From Massilia sp. TS11 (GTDB lineage: Bacteria; Pseudomonadota; Gammaproteobacteria; Burkholderiales; Burkholderiaceae_D), in the NCBI RefSeq assembly GCF_022012445.1, contig NZ_JAKLTS010000001.1:434001-498000 (forward strand): a stretch of DNA of 64,000 nt. Reading direction: 5' to 3'. Made by a program: the position numbers and the translations under genes. This document shows, piece after piece, positions 32,110-41,486 of this stretch. The notes beneath the pieces are model-generated. The model was not told the DNA's origin. It ran no database searches and saw nothing but the letters and a program-made list of their open reading frames with translations. Each line of letters begins with the position of its first letter. Position 1 is the first letter of the stretch.

Positions 32110-32649
32110 ATGAGCACGCCCCCGAGCACCGACAAGGACCTGTGGGTTTCCTGGGATGAGTACAACCGCCTGGTCGAACGCCTGGCCCTGAACGTCTACG
32201 AATCGAACTGGAAGTTCGACATGGTGCTGTGCCTGGCGCGCGGCGGCGTGCGCGTGGGCGACGTGCTGTCGCGCATTTTCGACGTGCCGCTGGCGATCCT
32301 GTCGACCAGCTCCTACCGCGAAGAAGCCGGCCGCAAGCAGGGCGATCTGGACATCGCCAAATACATCACGATGACCAAGGGCCCGCTGCAGGGCAAGATT
32401 CTGCTGGTCGACGACCTGGCCGACTCCGGCGTGACCCTGAAGAAAGTGCGCGAGCACCTGCAGGAACACTTCCCGGCCGTCGACGAAGTCAAATCGGCGG
32501 TGCTGTGGGTCAAGGGCTGCTCGGAAATCCGTCCCGACTACTACCTCGAGTATCTGCCGCACAATCCGTGGATTCACCAGCCCTTCGAGGACTACGACGG
32601 CCTGCGTCCGCATCAGCTGACGGCCTGGATGAAGAAGTTCGAGAACTGA
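32110..32649 (+). CDS. Purine-type phosphoribosyltransferase
   Basis: A type I phosphoribosyltransferase of 179 residues with the PRPP-binding motif ILLVDDLADSGVTL near residue 97. A hood region typical of xanthine/guanine/hypoxanthine enzymes is also present (SWDEYNRLVERLALNVYES, CLARGGVRVGDVLSRIF). It is probably involved in purine salvage, which fits its place 23 bases after purA. A strong AGGAG site precedes the ATG at 32110. The base it acts on cannot be read from the sequence. Confidence 0.88.
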   Translation: MSTPPSTDKDLWVSWDEYNRLVERLALNVYESNWKFDMVLCLARGGVRVGDVLSRIFDVPLAILSTSSYREEAGRKQGDLDIAKYITMTKGPLQGKILLVDDLADSGVTLKKVREHLQEHFPAVDEVKSAVLWVKGCSEIRPDYYLEYLPHNPWIHQPFEDYDGLRPHQLTAWMKKFEN

Positions 32650-32658
32650 TTCTCAACG

Positions 32659-32687
32659 CGGCGATCCCAGGATCGCCGTTTTTCTTT
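32659..32687 (+). terminator. Intrinsic terminator after the phosphoribosyltransferase gene
   Basis: An 8-bp perfect stem, CGGCGATC/GATCGCCG with a four-base loop, is followed by TTTTTCTTT. It ends three bases before the marC start codon, so marC needs its own promoter or readthrough. Confidence 0.85.
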
Positions 32688-32689
32688 CC

Positions 32690-33289
32690 ATGACCCAGAC
32701 TTTCATTCAAACCTTTGTGCTGCTCCTGCTCGTGACCGATCCTTTCGGTAACGTGCCGCTGTTCGCCTCGGCCTTGGCCAATGTGGCGCCGCCGCGGCGC
32801 TGGAAAATCGTGGTGCGCGAGTGCGCGATCGCGTATGGCCTGCTGCTGCTGTTCATGTTCTTCGGCCGGCACTTCCTGGCGGCCATGCAGCTGTCCGAGG
32901 TGTCGCTGCGGATCGGCGGGGCCGTGATCCTGTTCCTGATCGCGATGCGCATGGTGTTCCCGCAGCCGGGCGGGGTGATGGGCGAATCCAAGCACGGCGG
33001 CGAGCCTTTCATCGTGCCGCTGGCCATTCCGGCCATTGCCGGCCCCTCGGCCCTGGCCACGGTGCTGCTGTTCTCGTCCAAGACCACGGCCGATGTGCTC
33101 GTGCACGTGGGCGCGCTGACGGCCGTCGGCGCCATCTGGCTGGGCGTGTTCCTGGCCGCCGAACGCCTGCAGAACGCGCTCGGTCCGAAAGTGATGACGG
33201 CCTTTGAGCGCCTGATGGGCCTGATTCTTACCGCCATGTCGGTCGAGATGTTCCTCGGCGGCGTGCGCCACTTTATCCAGTCGCTGTGA
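32690..33289 (+). CDS. MarC family integral membrane protein
   Basis: A protein of 199 residues with about six membrane helices (QTFVLLLLVTDPFGNVPLFAS, IAYGLLLLFMFFGRHFLAAM and VGALTAVGAIWLGVFLAAERL among them). The N-terminal TDPFGN and central PLAIPAIAGPSALATVLL motifs define MarC/UPF0056. The family was once linked to antibiotic resistance; its transported substrate is unknown. The stop overlaps the GTG start of the DUF429 gene. Confidence 0.92.
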   Translation: MTQTFIQTFVLLLLVTDPFGNVPLFASALANVAPPRRWKIVVRECAIAYGLLLLFMFFGRHFLAAMQLSEVSLRIGGAVILFLIAMRMVFPQPGGVMGESKHGGEPFIVPLAIPAIAGPSALATVLLFSSKTTADVLVHVGALTAVGAIWLGVFLAAERLQNALGPKVMTAFERLMGLILTAMSVEMFLGGVRHFIQSL

Positions 33290-33903
33290 ACCTCCCGGCC
33301 GTGGCCGGTGTCGACATCGGCGGCGAGAAGAAGGGCTGCAATCTCGTGATCCTGGCCGGGACCACGCTGCGCCTCGTGGCGGGGCGTCTGGCCCCGGCCG
33401 AGGTCGGCCCCCTGTGCGTGGCGCACGGGGCCGTGCTGGTCGGCGTGGACGCACCTTCGCAATGGTCGGACGGGGCGCCCCGTTTGGCCGAGCGCGAGCT
33501 GGCGCGCGCCGGCATTTCCTGCTTTTCCACGCCCACACGCGCACGCGCCGAGACGGTCGCCTTCTTCCGCTGGATGCTGAGCGGGGAGGGCGTCTATCAG
33601 TCGCTGGCGCCCAGCCATCCGCTGCTGGGGGCGGAGGCCTGGGTGGACGGCCCGGCCTGCTTTGAGACTTTTCCGCACGCGATCGCCTGCGCCTTGCTCG
33701 GGCGCGCGCAGACCTCCGCCAAACTCAAGCGCCCGCAGCGCAGCGCCGTGCTGGCGGCGCATGGCATCGACACGGCCGCCCTGCGCAATATGGACGATCT
33801 CGATGCCGCCATGTGCGCGCTGGCGGCCCAGTATCTGCTGCGCGGCCAGGCGCGCAGCTTTGGCGACGCCGCTGGCGGGCGCATCTTCGTGCCGGCTGCC
33901 TGA
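33286..33903 (+). CDS. DUF429 domain protein
   Basis: A 205-residue protein with an RNase-H-fold-like N-terminus (VAGVDIGGEKKGCNLVIL) and a later VGVDAPSQWSDGAPRLAERELARAGISCFSTPTRA. These are the DUF429 hallmarks, which conserve acidic residues in a nuclease-like core. Function is unknown. It starts with GTG overlapping the marC stop (GTGA), suggesting coupled translation. Confidence 0.8.
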   Translation: MNLPAVAGVDIGGEKKGCNLVILAGTTLRLVAGRLAPAEVGPLCVAHGAVLVGVDAPSQWSDGAPRLAERELARAGISCFSTPTRARAETVAFFRWMLSGEGVYQSLAPSHPLLGAEAWVDGPACFETFPHAIACALLGRAQTSAKLKRPQRSAVLAAHGIDTAALRNMDDLDAAMCALAAQYLLRGQARSFGDAAGGRIFVPAA

Positions 33904-33907
33904 GCGA

Positions 33908-35092
33908 TCAGGCGCGGCGGCGCACGATCAGGGCCAGCAGGCTCACGCTCATCGCCAGCAGACAGACCGCGAGCCAGCCGAAGGCGCCCAGCAGCAGGCT
34001 GCCCAGCATGGCGCCGCTGGCCATGCCCGTGAACATGCCGACGAACAGCACCGCATTCAGACGGCTGCGCGCCCCCGGATCGATGCCGTAGACAATGGTC
34101 TGGTGGGCGATCAGCGTGGCCTGCACACCGAGGTCGAAGCCGACCGTCGCCAGCGCCAGCACCAGCAGTTGGGGCTGCGGCGCCAGCGTGGTGGCGGCTG
34201 CCATGGCGGCAAAGCTCAGGGCGCTGAGGGCGGCGCCCAGCTGGGTCACGCGGCCCGGGCCGTGCTTGTCGGCCAGATGCCCGGCGACCGGGGCGGCCAG
34301 GGCGCCGGCCGCGCCGGCCAGACCAAAGGCCCCGGCCACGGCGCTGCCCAGATGGAAGGGCGCGCCATGCAGCATCACGGCCAGGGTCGACCAGAAGGCC
34401 GAGAAGCCGAGCGACATCAGCCCCTGGGCCACGGCCGCCTGGCGCAGGCGCGGATGGCGCTGCCACAGTTCGCGCAGCGAGGCCAGCAGCGAGGCATAGG
34501 GCAGGGTGGTGGTCGGGGCGAAGGCGGGCAGGCTGAAACGCGCAGCCACGACCAGGATCGCCACCGCGCCCGCCGCCAGCACGAACATGGCGCGCCAGCC
34601 GAACTGCTGGGCCACCACGCCGCTGACCACGCGCGACAGCAGAATCCCCATCAGCAGGCCGGTCATCACCGTGCCGACCACTTTGCCGCGGCGCGCCTCG
34701 TGCGCCAGGCTGGCCGCGGCCGGCACCGCATCCTGGGCGACCGTGGCGGTCAGGCCGATGGCCAGGCTGGCCGCCAGCATGGCCGGCAGGCTCGGCGCGG
34801 CTGCGGCCGCCAGCAGGGCCAGCACCAGCAGGCTGCCTTTGAGCACGATGATATTGCGGCGGTCGTGGCGGTCGCCGAGTGGAATCAGCAGCAAAATGCC
34901 GAGCGCGTAGCCGAGCTGGGTCAGGGTCGGAATCAGGCCGATACGCTGCTCGCTGGCGCCAAAACTGCTGGCCAGGGTGCCGAGCATGGGCTGGGCGTAG
35001 TAGAGCGAGGCGGCGCCCAGGCCGGCCGTGCCGGCCAGCAGCATAGTCAGGGCAGGGCCGGGTTGGTTATGCGTATCTTGGATGGTGTTCAT
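33908..35092 (-). CDS. MFS transporter (drug/sugar efflux type)
   Basis: An inner-membrane major-facilitator transporter of 394 residues with about twelve helices. The cytosolic loop GDRHDRRNIIVLKG after helix 2 is the MFS signature, and PVAGHLADKHGPGRV is its second-half repeat. I place the start at the ATG at 35092 (MNTIQDTH...), because the 105 residues upstream in the open frame are Arg/Ser-rich and read through the divergent promoter. It is divergent from a LysR gene, which is its likely regulator. Confidence 0.88.
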   Translation of the reverse strand: MNTIQDTHNQPGPALTMLLAGTAGLGAASLYYAQPMLGTLASSFGASEQRIGLIPTLTQLGYALGILLLIPLGDRHDRRNIIVLKGSLLVLALLAAAAAPSLPAMLAASLAIGLTATVAQDAVPAAASLAHEARRGKVVGTVMTGLLMGILLSRVVSGVVAQQFGWRAMFVLAAGAVAILVVAARFSLPAFAPTTTLPYASLLASLRELWQRHPRLRQAAVAQGLMSLGFSAFWSTLAVMLHGAPFHLGSAVAGAFGLAGAAGALAAPVAGHLADKHGPGRVTQLGAALSALSFAAMAAATTLAPQPQLLVLALATVGFDLGVQATLIAHQTIVYGIDPGARSRLNAVLFVGMFTGMASGAMLGSLLLGAFGWLAVCLLAMSVSLLALIVRRRA

Positions 35093-35186
35093 GTGTGGCT
35101 CACGTCGAGTGGATAGCCGGCAGTCTAGAACGCCCGTCAAATCAAGGGTAGTGGCCTTGCACGTAGATTTGTTATACGCTGCGCGT

Positions 35187-36122
35187 ATGAAAGAGCTTCT
35201 TGGCCCCCTGGCGGCAGCGGGCGACCGCATCGACCTGCTGCAGACCTTTGTGCGCATTGTGGACGCCGGCAGCCTGTCGGCCGCGGCCGCCCAGCTGGGC
35301 ACCACCCAGCCGACCATGAGCCGCCGCCTGCAGGCGCTGGAAAAGCTGCTGGGCGTGCGCCTGCTGCAGCGTTCGACCCATGGCATGCGCCTGACCGAGG
35401 ACGGCAATCGCTGCTACGAGGGCGGCAAGGCCCTGCTGGCCTCGTGGGCCGCGTTCGAATCGGACCTGCGCGGCGCGCGCGAGGAGCCGGACGGCGTGCT
35501 GCGCGTGGTGGCGCCGCATGCGTTTGGGCAGGAGCGCCTGATCGGCCCGCTGGCCGAGTATCTGCAGCAGTACCCGCGCATGCGCGTCGAGTGGCTGCTG
35601 CACGATGATGTGCTGCTCGACGACTACATTGCCGCCGGCATCGACTGCGCGATCCAGGTCGGCAGCATCCGCGACACCAGCCTGGTGGCCTTGCCGCTGG
35701 CGACGGTGCCGCGCATCGTGGCGGCCGCACCGGCCCTGCTGCACGGACGCGCTGTGAGCGACCTGGCGGCCCTGGCCGCGCTGCCCTGGCTGGCCTTGCG
35801 CACCTTCTACAAAACCGAGGTCAGCCTGCAGCACAGCCTCAGCGGCGCCAGCCAGCGCTTCGCCATCCAGCCGCGCCTGAGCACGGACAGCCTGTATGCC
35901 TTGCGCAGCGCCATGCTGCAGGGCCTGGGAGTGGGGATCGCGTCGAGCTGGGTGGTGGCGGAAGACATTGCCGCCGGGCGTCTCGTGCAGCTGGTGCCCG
36001 ACTGGCAGGCCGCGCCGCTGCCGATCCACCTCGTGTATCCGTATGCGCGCTTTTATCCGGCCCGGCTGCGCCGTTTCATCGACATCATGCGCACAGCCTT
36101 GCCGAAGGTGATCATGGCCTAG
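35187..36122 (+). CDS. LysR family transcriptional regulator
   Basis: It has 311 residues from the ATG at 35187. The N-terminal winged helix-turn-helix is LLQTFVRIVDAGSLSAAAAQLGTTQPTMSRRLQALEKLLGVRLLQRS. The remainder is a periplasmic-binding-like effector domain. It is divergent from the MFS gene with a 94-base shared promoter region, the usual layout for a LysR regulator and its target. The effector is unknown. Confidence 0.92.
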   Translation: MKELLGPLAAAGDRIDLLQTFVRIVDAGSLSAAAAQLGTTQPTMSRRLQALEKLLGVRLLQRSTHGMRLTEDGNRCYEGGKALLASWAAFESDLRGAREEPDGVLRVVAPHAFGQERLIGPLAEYLQQYPRMRVEWLLHDDVLLDDYIAAGIDCAIQVGSIRDTSLVALPLATVPRIVAAAPALLHGRAVSDLAALAALPWLALRTFYKTEVSLQHSLSGASQRFAIQPRLSTDSLYALRSAMLQGLGVGIASSWVVAEDIAAGRLVQLVPDWQAAPLPIHLVYPYARFYPARLRRFIDIMRTALPKVIMA

Positions 36123-36128
36123 CCGGCC

Positions 36129-36860
36129 TCAGGGATGAACGGCGACGCGCGCGCGGTTGCCGGCCAGCGCGGCGCGGACCCAGTCTTCGAGGCCGAATTT
36201 GCCATCGCGGAAGCCGACGCCACCGGCAGCCAGCACGCTCAGATCCGGCCCGACCAGCACAAAGCTGGGAAAGCCGCGCACGCCCAGGGTTTTGAACAGC
36301 TCGCGCGCATTGACGAGCTGCGGCACTTTGAGCCCGCTGGCCTGGATGAATTGATCGGAACCGAGGGCGTCGTCGCTGGTGAGCGAGAAAATCTGCAGCT
36401 TCGGATGGCGCGCTGCAAAGGCATTGAGCAGCGGCGCCTCGCGCCGGCAGGGCGCGCAGATGGCCGAGGCAAAGCTCAGCAGCGTGGTGCGTCCGCGCAG
36501 CTGAGCGCGGTCGACGCGCTGGCCGCTGGCCGTGTAGAGCGAGAAATCGGGCAGGGTGGCGCCGGCCTGGATGTTCCTGACCAGATCGTTGCCGCCAGGT
36601 GGGTTCTCGTGCGACACCAGCGTCACCAGAATGCCCATGACGGCGTCGCCGCGCCGGTCGACGTGGATGCGTTGCACGCCGCCATAGGCCATGGCGGCCA
36701 TGAACTCCTCGCGCGTCAGGCTTTCCTTTTTGATGTTCTGGTAGCGCGTCAGCGGCGCGTAGACGGGGTCCGCCATCAGGCGCACGCCGTCCTCGCTGGT
36801 GTTGAGGGCGCCAGCGGACAGCGGGGCGAGCAGCAGCAGGGCGGCGAACAGGCGGCGCAT
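36129..36860 (-). CDS. TlpA-like thioredoxin-fold protein (copy 1)
   Basis: An exported redoxin of 243 residues. A signal peptide (MRRLFAALLLLAPLSAGA) precedes about 110 residues without recognisable motifs. A TlpA-type thioredoxin domain follows with the active site FASAICAPCRREAPLL (CxxC) and the cis-Pro loop VRGFPSFVLVGPD. It is probably a periplasmic thiol reductant. Four bases separate it from its upstream paralogue (36865-37584), so the two form an operon and likely arose by tandem duplication. Confidence 0.87.
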   Translation of the reverse strand: MRRLFAALLLLAPLSAGALNTSEDGVRLMADPVYAPLTRYQNIKKESLTREEFMAAMAYGGVQRIHVDRRGDAVMGILVTLVSHENPPGGNDLVRNIQAGATLPDFSLYTASGQRVDRAQLRGRTTLLSFASAICAPCRREAPLLNAFAARHPKLQIFSLTSDDALGSDQFIQASGLKVPQLVNARELFKTLGVRGFPSFVLVGPDLSVLAAGGVGFRDGKFGLEDWVRAALAGNRARVAVHP

Positions 36861-36864
36861 GGTT

Positions 36865-37584
36865 TCAGTTCTTCAGCTTGCTATTGACCCACTCTTCGAG
36901 CAGGAAGCGGCCGTCGCGCGTGGCGATATTGGTGCCATCGGCCAGCAGCTTGCCGTCCGGACCGATCAGCAGGAAGGCCGGGTAGTTGCGCACGCCGAGC
37001 TGGTTCAGATAAGCCATGGCGTCCACCAGCTGCGGCCAGCGCAGGCCGGTTTTGTCGAGGAAGGCGGCGGACTCGGCGGCCTTGTCGAAGGTGATCGAGG
37101 CGACCTTGATCTCGGGATGGGCGGCGGCGAAGGCGTTCAGATGGGGCACTTCGCCTATGCAGGGGGCGCAGGCCGCGAAGGAAAAATTCAGCAGGGTGAC
37201 GCTGCCTGCAAAGCTGGCTTTGCTGAAGCGCTCGCCCTTGGCCGTTTGCAGCGCGAAGTCGGGCAGGGCGTCGCCAGCCTTCACATTGCGCACGGGCGAG
37301 CCGGCCGGCGGCAGATTGGCGCGGTCGATCAGGGTGAATTTCATCGCCGTCACGACGCCGTTCTTCATTTCCTTCTCGATCTTGAACGAGGTCCCTGCCT
37401 TGACTGCTGCCAGAAAGTCGGCCTCGCTGACGGGTTCGCCTTTCTGATTGAGCAAGGCGCTGATCGGCGCATTGCCGAGGTCTTTGGTCAGGCTGCGCAG
37501 GTCCAGGTCGGCGGCCGGGGCCGATTGGAAGGCGAGGGCGGCCAGCAGGGCCAGTAGCAAGCGCGGCATGCGGAACTCCGTCAA
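36865..37584 (-). CDS. TlpA-like thioredoxin-fold protein (copy 2)
   Basis: An exported redoxin of 239 residues with a signal peptide (MPRLLLALLAALAFQSAPAA). The thioredoxin domain has NFSFAACAPCIGEVPHL (CxxC) and VRNYPAFLLIGPDGKLLADG (cis-Pro loop). Both copies share the preceding segment [VN]RN[IV][QK]AG[AD]xLPDF, so the N-terminal region is also homologous. This is the first gene of the two-gene leftward operon. Its substrate is unknown. Confidence 0.87.
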   Translation of the reverse strand: MTEFRMPRLLLALLAALAFQSAPAADLDLRSLTKDLGNAPISALLNQKGEPVSEADFLAAVKAGTSFKIEKEMKNGVVTAMKFTLIDRANLPPAGSPVRNVKAGDALPDFALQTAKGERFSKASFAGSVTLLNFSFAACAPCIGEVPHLNAFAAAHPEIKVASITFDKAAESAAFLDKTGLRWPQLVDAMAYLNQLGVRNYPAFLLIGPDGKLLADGTNIATRDGRFLLEEWVNSKLKN

Positions 37585-37638
37585 CAGGGAGCCCGCATCC
37601 TAGCATATCCAATCGTCAATGATGCAAATTTAGTATGC

Positions 37639-39720
37639 TTACGCCGCCAGATTGTCGAGGCCAGGCGCGCCGAAGGCCCGCTGCTTGAGCTGATGCAGCT
37701 GGTCGCGCACCTTGGCCGCTTTTTCGAACTCCAGATTCTTGGCGTGCTCGAGCATGAGCTTTTCGAGGCGCTTGATTTCCTTGGCGATCTGCTTCTCGGA
37801 CATCGACTCGACCTTGGCCGTGGCTTCGTCCTCGAGCTCGCCGCCGACCAGTTCGCGCGCGGCATTTGGACTGTAGACGCCGTCGATCATGTCGCGGATG
37901 GCCTTCTGCACGCCCTTGGGGGTGATGCCATTGGCTTCGTTGAAGGCGATCTGCTTGGCGCGGCGGCGCTCGGTTTCGCCGATGGCGCGCCGCATCGAAT
38001 CGGTGATGGTGTCGGCATACAGGATGGCCACCCCGTTGAGGTTGCGGGCGGCGCGGCCGATGGTCTGGATCAGGCTGCGTTCGGAACGCAGGAAACCTTC
38101 CTTGTCGGCGTCGAGCACGGCCACGAGCGAGACTTCGGGCAGGTCCAGGCCCTCGCGCAGCAGGTTGATGCCGACCACCACATCGAAGGTACCCACGCGC
38201 AGGTCGCGCAGAATCTCGACGCGCTCGACGGTGTCGACGTCGCTGTGCAGGTAGCGCACCTTGATGCCGTTATCGGACAGGAACTCGGTCAGCTGCTCGG
38301 CCATGCGCTTGGTCAGCGTGGTGACCAGGGTGCGCTCGTTGCGGGCGATGCGCGCGTGGATTTCTTCCATCAGATCGTCGACCTGGCTGAGCGCCGGCTT
38401 GACGATCACCTGCGGGTCGACCAGGCCGGTCGGGCGCACCACCTGTTCGACCACATTGTCGGCATGCGTTTTTTCGTACTCGGCCGGGGTGGCCGACACG
38501 AAGATGGTCTGGCGCATCTTGGCTTCGAATTCCTCGAACTTCAGCGGCCGGTTGTCGAGCGCCGAGGGCAGGCGGAAGCCATAGTCGACCAGATTGGTCT
38601 TGCGCGAACGGTCGCCGTTGTACATGGCATTGAGCTGGCCGATCAGCACGTGCGACTCGTCCAGGAACATCAGGGCGTCCTTGGGCAGGTAGTCGACCAG
38701 GGTCGGCGGCGGCTCGCCCGGGGCGGCGCCGGACAGATGGCGCGAATAGTTTTCGATGCCCTTGGTGAAGCCGATTTCCTGCAGCATTTCGAGGTCGAAG
38801 CGCGTGCGTTGTTCGAGCCGCTGTTCCTCGACCAGCTTGCCCTGTTCGCGGAACCAGTCGAGGCGCTCGCGCAGCTCGGCCTTGATGGTCTCGATAGCGC
38901 GCAGCACCGTGCTGCGCGGCGTGACGTAGTGCGAACCCGGGTAGACCGTGTAGCGCGGAATCTTCTGCTTGACGCGGCCGGTCAGCGGGTCGAACAGCTG
39001 CAGGCTGTCGACCTCGTCGTCGAAGGTTTCGATGCGCAGGGCCAGCTCGGCGTTCTCGGCCGGGAAGACGTCGATCGTGTCGCCGCGCACGCGGAAGGTG
39101 CCGCGTCCGAAGTCCATGTCATTGCGCGTGTACTGCATCTGGATCAGGCGCGCCAGGATGTCGCGCTGGCTGACCTTGTCCTTCTGGCGCAAGGTCAGGA
39201 TCATCTGGTGGTATTCGTTGGGATTACCGATACCGTAGATGGCCGACACCGTGGCCACGATGACCACGTCGCGCCGCTCCATCAGGCTCTTGGTGCAGGA
39301 CAGGCGCATCTGCTCGATGTGCTCGTTGACCGACGAGTCCTTCTCGATGAACAGGTCGCGCTGCGGGACGTAGGCCTCGGGCTGGTAGTAGTCGTAGTAG
39401 GAGACGAAGTATTCGACCGCGTTTTCGGGGAAGAATTCGCGGAACTCGGCATACAGCTGGGCAGCCAGGGTTTTGTTCGGTGCAAACACGATGGCCGGGC
39501 GGCCGACCCGCGCGATGACATTCGCCATCGTGAAGGTCTTGCCCGAGCCGGTTACGCCGAGCAGGGTCTGGAACGAGAGCCCGTCGTCGATGCCTTCGAC
39601 CAGGCCGGCAATCGCGGTCGGCTGGTCGCCGGCCGGCGCATAGGGCTGGTGCAGCTTGAAAGGGGACCCGGGGAAGCTCACCACCGTGGCCTGGCCCGAA
39701 ATTGGTGCGGTGTCAGCCAT
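37639..39720 (-). CDS. uvrB: Excinuclease ABC subunit B
   Basis: The damage-verifying helicase-like subunit of nucleotide excision repair, 693 residues. Walker A is [14 protein letters not shown] near residue 57. The beta-hairpin [21 protein letters not shown], the [17 protein letters not shown] motif II ([10 protein letters not shown]) and helicase motifs [20 protein letters not shown] and [12 protein letters not shown] are present. A C-terminal UVR/UvrC-binding domain is also there ([27 protein letters not shown]). Confidence 0.97.
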   Translation of the reverse strand: MADTAPISGQATVVSFPGSPFKLHQPYAPAGDQPTAIAGLVEGIDDGLSFQTLLGVTGSGKTFTMANVIARVGRPAIVFAPNKTLAAQLYAEFREFFPENAVEYFVSYYDYYQPEAYVPQRDLFIEKDSSVNEHIEQMRLSCTKSLMERRDVVIVATVSAIYGIGNPNEYHQMILTLRQKDKVSQRDILARLIQMQYTRNDMDFGRGTFRVRGDTIDVFPAENAELALRIETFDDEVDSLQLFDPLTGRVKQKIPRYTVYPGSHYVTPRSTVLRAIETIKAELRERLDWFREQGKLVEEQRLEQRTRFDLEMLQEIGFTKGIENYSRHLSGAAPGEPPPTLVDYLPKDALMFLDESHVLIGQLNAMYNGDRSRKTNLVDYGFRLPSALDNRPLKFEEFEAKMRQTIFVSATPAEYEKTHADNVVEQVVRPTGLVDPQVIVKPALSQVDDLMEEIHARIARNERTLVTTLTKRMAEQLTEFLSDNGIKVRYLHSDVDTVERVEILRDLRVGTFDVVVGINLLREGLDLPEVSLVAVLDADKEGFLRSERSLIQTIGRAARNLNGVAILYADTITDSMRRAIGETERRRAKQIAFNEANGITPKGVQKAIRDMIDGVYSPNAARELVGGELEDEATAKVESMSEKQIAKEIKRLEKLMLEHAKNLEFEKAAKVRDQLHQLKQRAFGAPGLDNLAA

Positions 39721-39841
39721 AAGTCTGGACCTTTGCTAGAATGGGGGTTCGCCATGCTGCATTGCACATGGCGCCCTGGAACCCGGCTGCGATCCGTGGG
39801 GAATCCCCTGGATATCCAGCCGAAACGAAGATCTTAACACG

Positions 39842-41056
39842 ATGACCTCCCCCGCTCCTGCCAGCCTGTTCGCGGCCATCGACATGGCTCCGCGCGACCC
39901 CATCCTCGGTATTACCGAGGCCTTCAATGCTGACACCAACCCCGCCAAAACCAATCTCGGCGTGGGTGTGTATTACGACGATAACGGCAAGCTGCCGCTG
40001 CTGTCCTGCGTAGAGCAGGCCGAAGCCCAGCTGGCCAGCCAAAAAGCACCGCGCGGCTACCTGCCGATTGACGGTCTGGCCCAGTACGACAAAGCCGTAC
40101 AGGAACTCGTGTTCGGCGCCGATAGCGCCGTCGTCAAAGAAGGACGTGCTGTCACCGTGCAAGCCCTCGGTGGCACCGGCGCTCTGAAACTGGGCGCCGA
40201 TTTCCTCAAACGATTCAATCCCAATGCCGACGTCTATATTTCGGACCCGAGCTGGGAAAACCACCGCGCGCTGTTCGACAGCGCCGGTTTCACCGTGCAT
40301 AACTACACCTACTACGACCCGGCCACCCGTGCCGCCAACGTGCCCGGCATGCTGGCCGCGCTGCGCGCCATGCCGGCCGGTTCGATCGTGGTGCTGCACG
40401 CCTGCTGTCACAACCCGACCGGCGCCGATCTGACGCCGGCCCAGTGGACCGAGGTGATCCAGGTGGTCAGCGAGAAAGGCCTCGTGCCCTTCCTCGACAT
40501 GGCCTACCAGGGTTTCGCCAATGGCATCGACGAGGATGGCGCCGTGGTGCGCCGCTTTGCCGAGACCGGCGGCCCGCTGCTGGTGTCGAACTCCTTCTCC
40601 AAGTCCTTCTCGCTGTATGGCGAGCGGGTGGGGGCGCTGTCGATCGTCGCCAGCTCGAAAGAGGAAGCGGCGCGCGTGCTGTCGCAGCTCAAGCGTGTGG
40701 TGCGCACCAACTACTCGAATCCGCCGACCCACGGCGGCAAGGTGGTGGCCACGGTGCTGACCAATCCCGAACTGCGCAAGCTGTGGGAAGACGAGCTGGC
40801 CGGCATGCGCGTGCGCATCAAGGCCATGCGCGAAGCCTTCGTGGCCAAGCTGAAGGAAAAGGCGCCCGGCCACAACTTCGACTTCGTGCGTGACCAGGTC
40901 GGCATGTTTTCCTACTCGGGTCTGAGCAAGGAGCAGGTGAACCGCCTGTCCAAGGAGTTCTCGGTGTACGCCGTCGATACCGGCCGCATCTGTGTGGCCG
41001 CCTTGAACTCGAAGAACATCGACCGCGTCATCGACGCCATCGTGCAGGTGCTGTAA
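39842..41056 (+). CDS. tyrB: Aromatic amino acid / aspartate aminotransferase
   Basis: A PLP-dependent class I aminotransferase of 404 residues. N-terminal DPILGITEAFNADTNPAKTNLGVGVYYDDNGKLPLL is typical of the AspC/TyrB group. The PLP lysine is in SNSFSKSFSLYGERVGAL, and HACCHNPTGADLT and DTGRICVAALN hold other cofactor and substrate contacts. The choice between TyrB and AspC cannot be made by eye. It is divergent from uvrB. Confidence 0.9.
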   Translation: MTSPAPASLFAAIDMAPRDPILGITEAFNADTNPAKTNLGVGVYYDDNGKLPLLSCVEQAEAQLASQKAPRGYLPIDGLAQYDKAVQELVFGADSAVVKEGRAVTVQALGGTGALKLGADFLKRFNPNADVYISDPSWENHRALFDSAGFTVHNYTYYDPATRAANVPGMLAALRAMPAGSIVVLHACCHNPTGADLTPAQWTEVIQVVSEKGLVPFLDMAYQGFANGIDEDGAVVRRFAETGGPLLVSNSFSKSFSLYGERVGALSIVASSKEEAARVLSQLKRVVRTNYSNPPTHGGKVVATVLTNPELRKLWEDELAGMRVRIKAMREAFVAKLKEKAPGHNFDFVRDQVGMFSYSGLSKEQVNRLSKEFSVYAVDTGRICVAALNSKNIDRVIDAIVQVL

Positions 41057-41080
41057 GCGAAAAAAGACGGACGTCGAAGC

Positions 41081-41109
41081 TTGACGTCCGTCAAAACCTC
41101 GCCTATAAT
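41081..41109 (+). promoter_or_regulatory. Sigma-70 promoter of the first tRNA-Asn gene
   Basis: TTGACG (41081-41086), a 17-base spacer and TATAAT (41104-41109) precede the tRNA by 26 bases. The -35 box overlaps a perfect 10-bp hairpin (41066-41075 with 41083-41092) that follows the aminotransferase gene. Confidence 0.8.
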
Positions 41110-41135
41110 TTTGCTTCTTCGTTTTCGAAGATAAT

Positions 41136-41211
41136 TCCCCGATAGCTCAGTCGGTAGAGCGACGGACTGTTAATCCGCAGGTCCCTGGTTCGAGCCCAGG
41201 TCGGGGAGCCA
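41136..41211 (+). tRNA. tRNA-Asn (GTT), copy 1
   Basis: A 76-base cloverleaf with encoded CCA. Acceptor TCCCCGA/TCGGGGA, D arm GCTC..GAGC, anticodon loop CTGTTAA with anticodon GTT, and T loop TTCGAGC. It is identical to copy 2 at 52307 and differs from copy 3 by one acceptor base. Confidence 0.97.
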
Positions 41212-41232
41212 GAATTCTCAAGTAGTAAAAGC

Positions 41233-41273
41233 AAAGGCTTACATGCTTCGGTGTGTAGGCCTTTTGTGTTTTT
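41233..41273 (+). terminator. Intrinsic terminator of tRNA-Asn copy 1
   Basis: AAAGGCTTACAT pairs with GTGTAGGCCTTT around a short TTCG-containing loop, then CTTTTGTGTTTTT. The same 40 or so bases follow copy 2, and a shorter variant follows copy 3. Confidence 0.85.
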
Positions 41274-41486
41274 GTCGCGCTGCGCCGGGCCGCTCGTTCA
41301 CCCCGTACTCGAGGATGTTCACCGCGTCCGTAGCAATGGGCATTTACCGACTTTCGATAAGCAGGGCGCGTTTTTGTGGGAAACCAACTTGTATTGGTTT
41401 TTCATCCACGCCAATCGTGCTATCGTCTCGCCTTGCCGAAAATCGCGCCTTGACTCGCACTGCGCGCCAGCCCCCCCATCGAAGAC

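Noticed and set aside
41066..41092. Perfect 10-bp hairpin as terminator of the aminotransferase gene
   Set aside because: No T run follows it, and its right arm contains the -35 box of the tRNA promoter. It may still have a role, but I could not call it a terminator.
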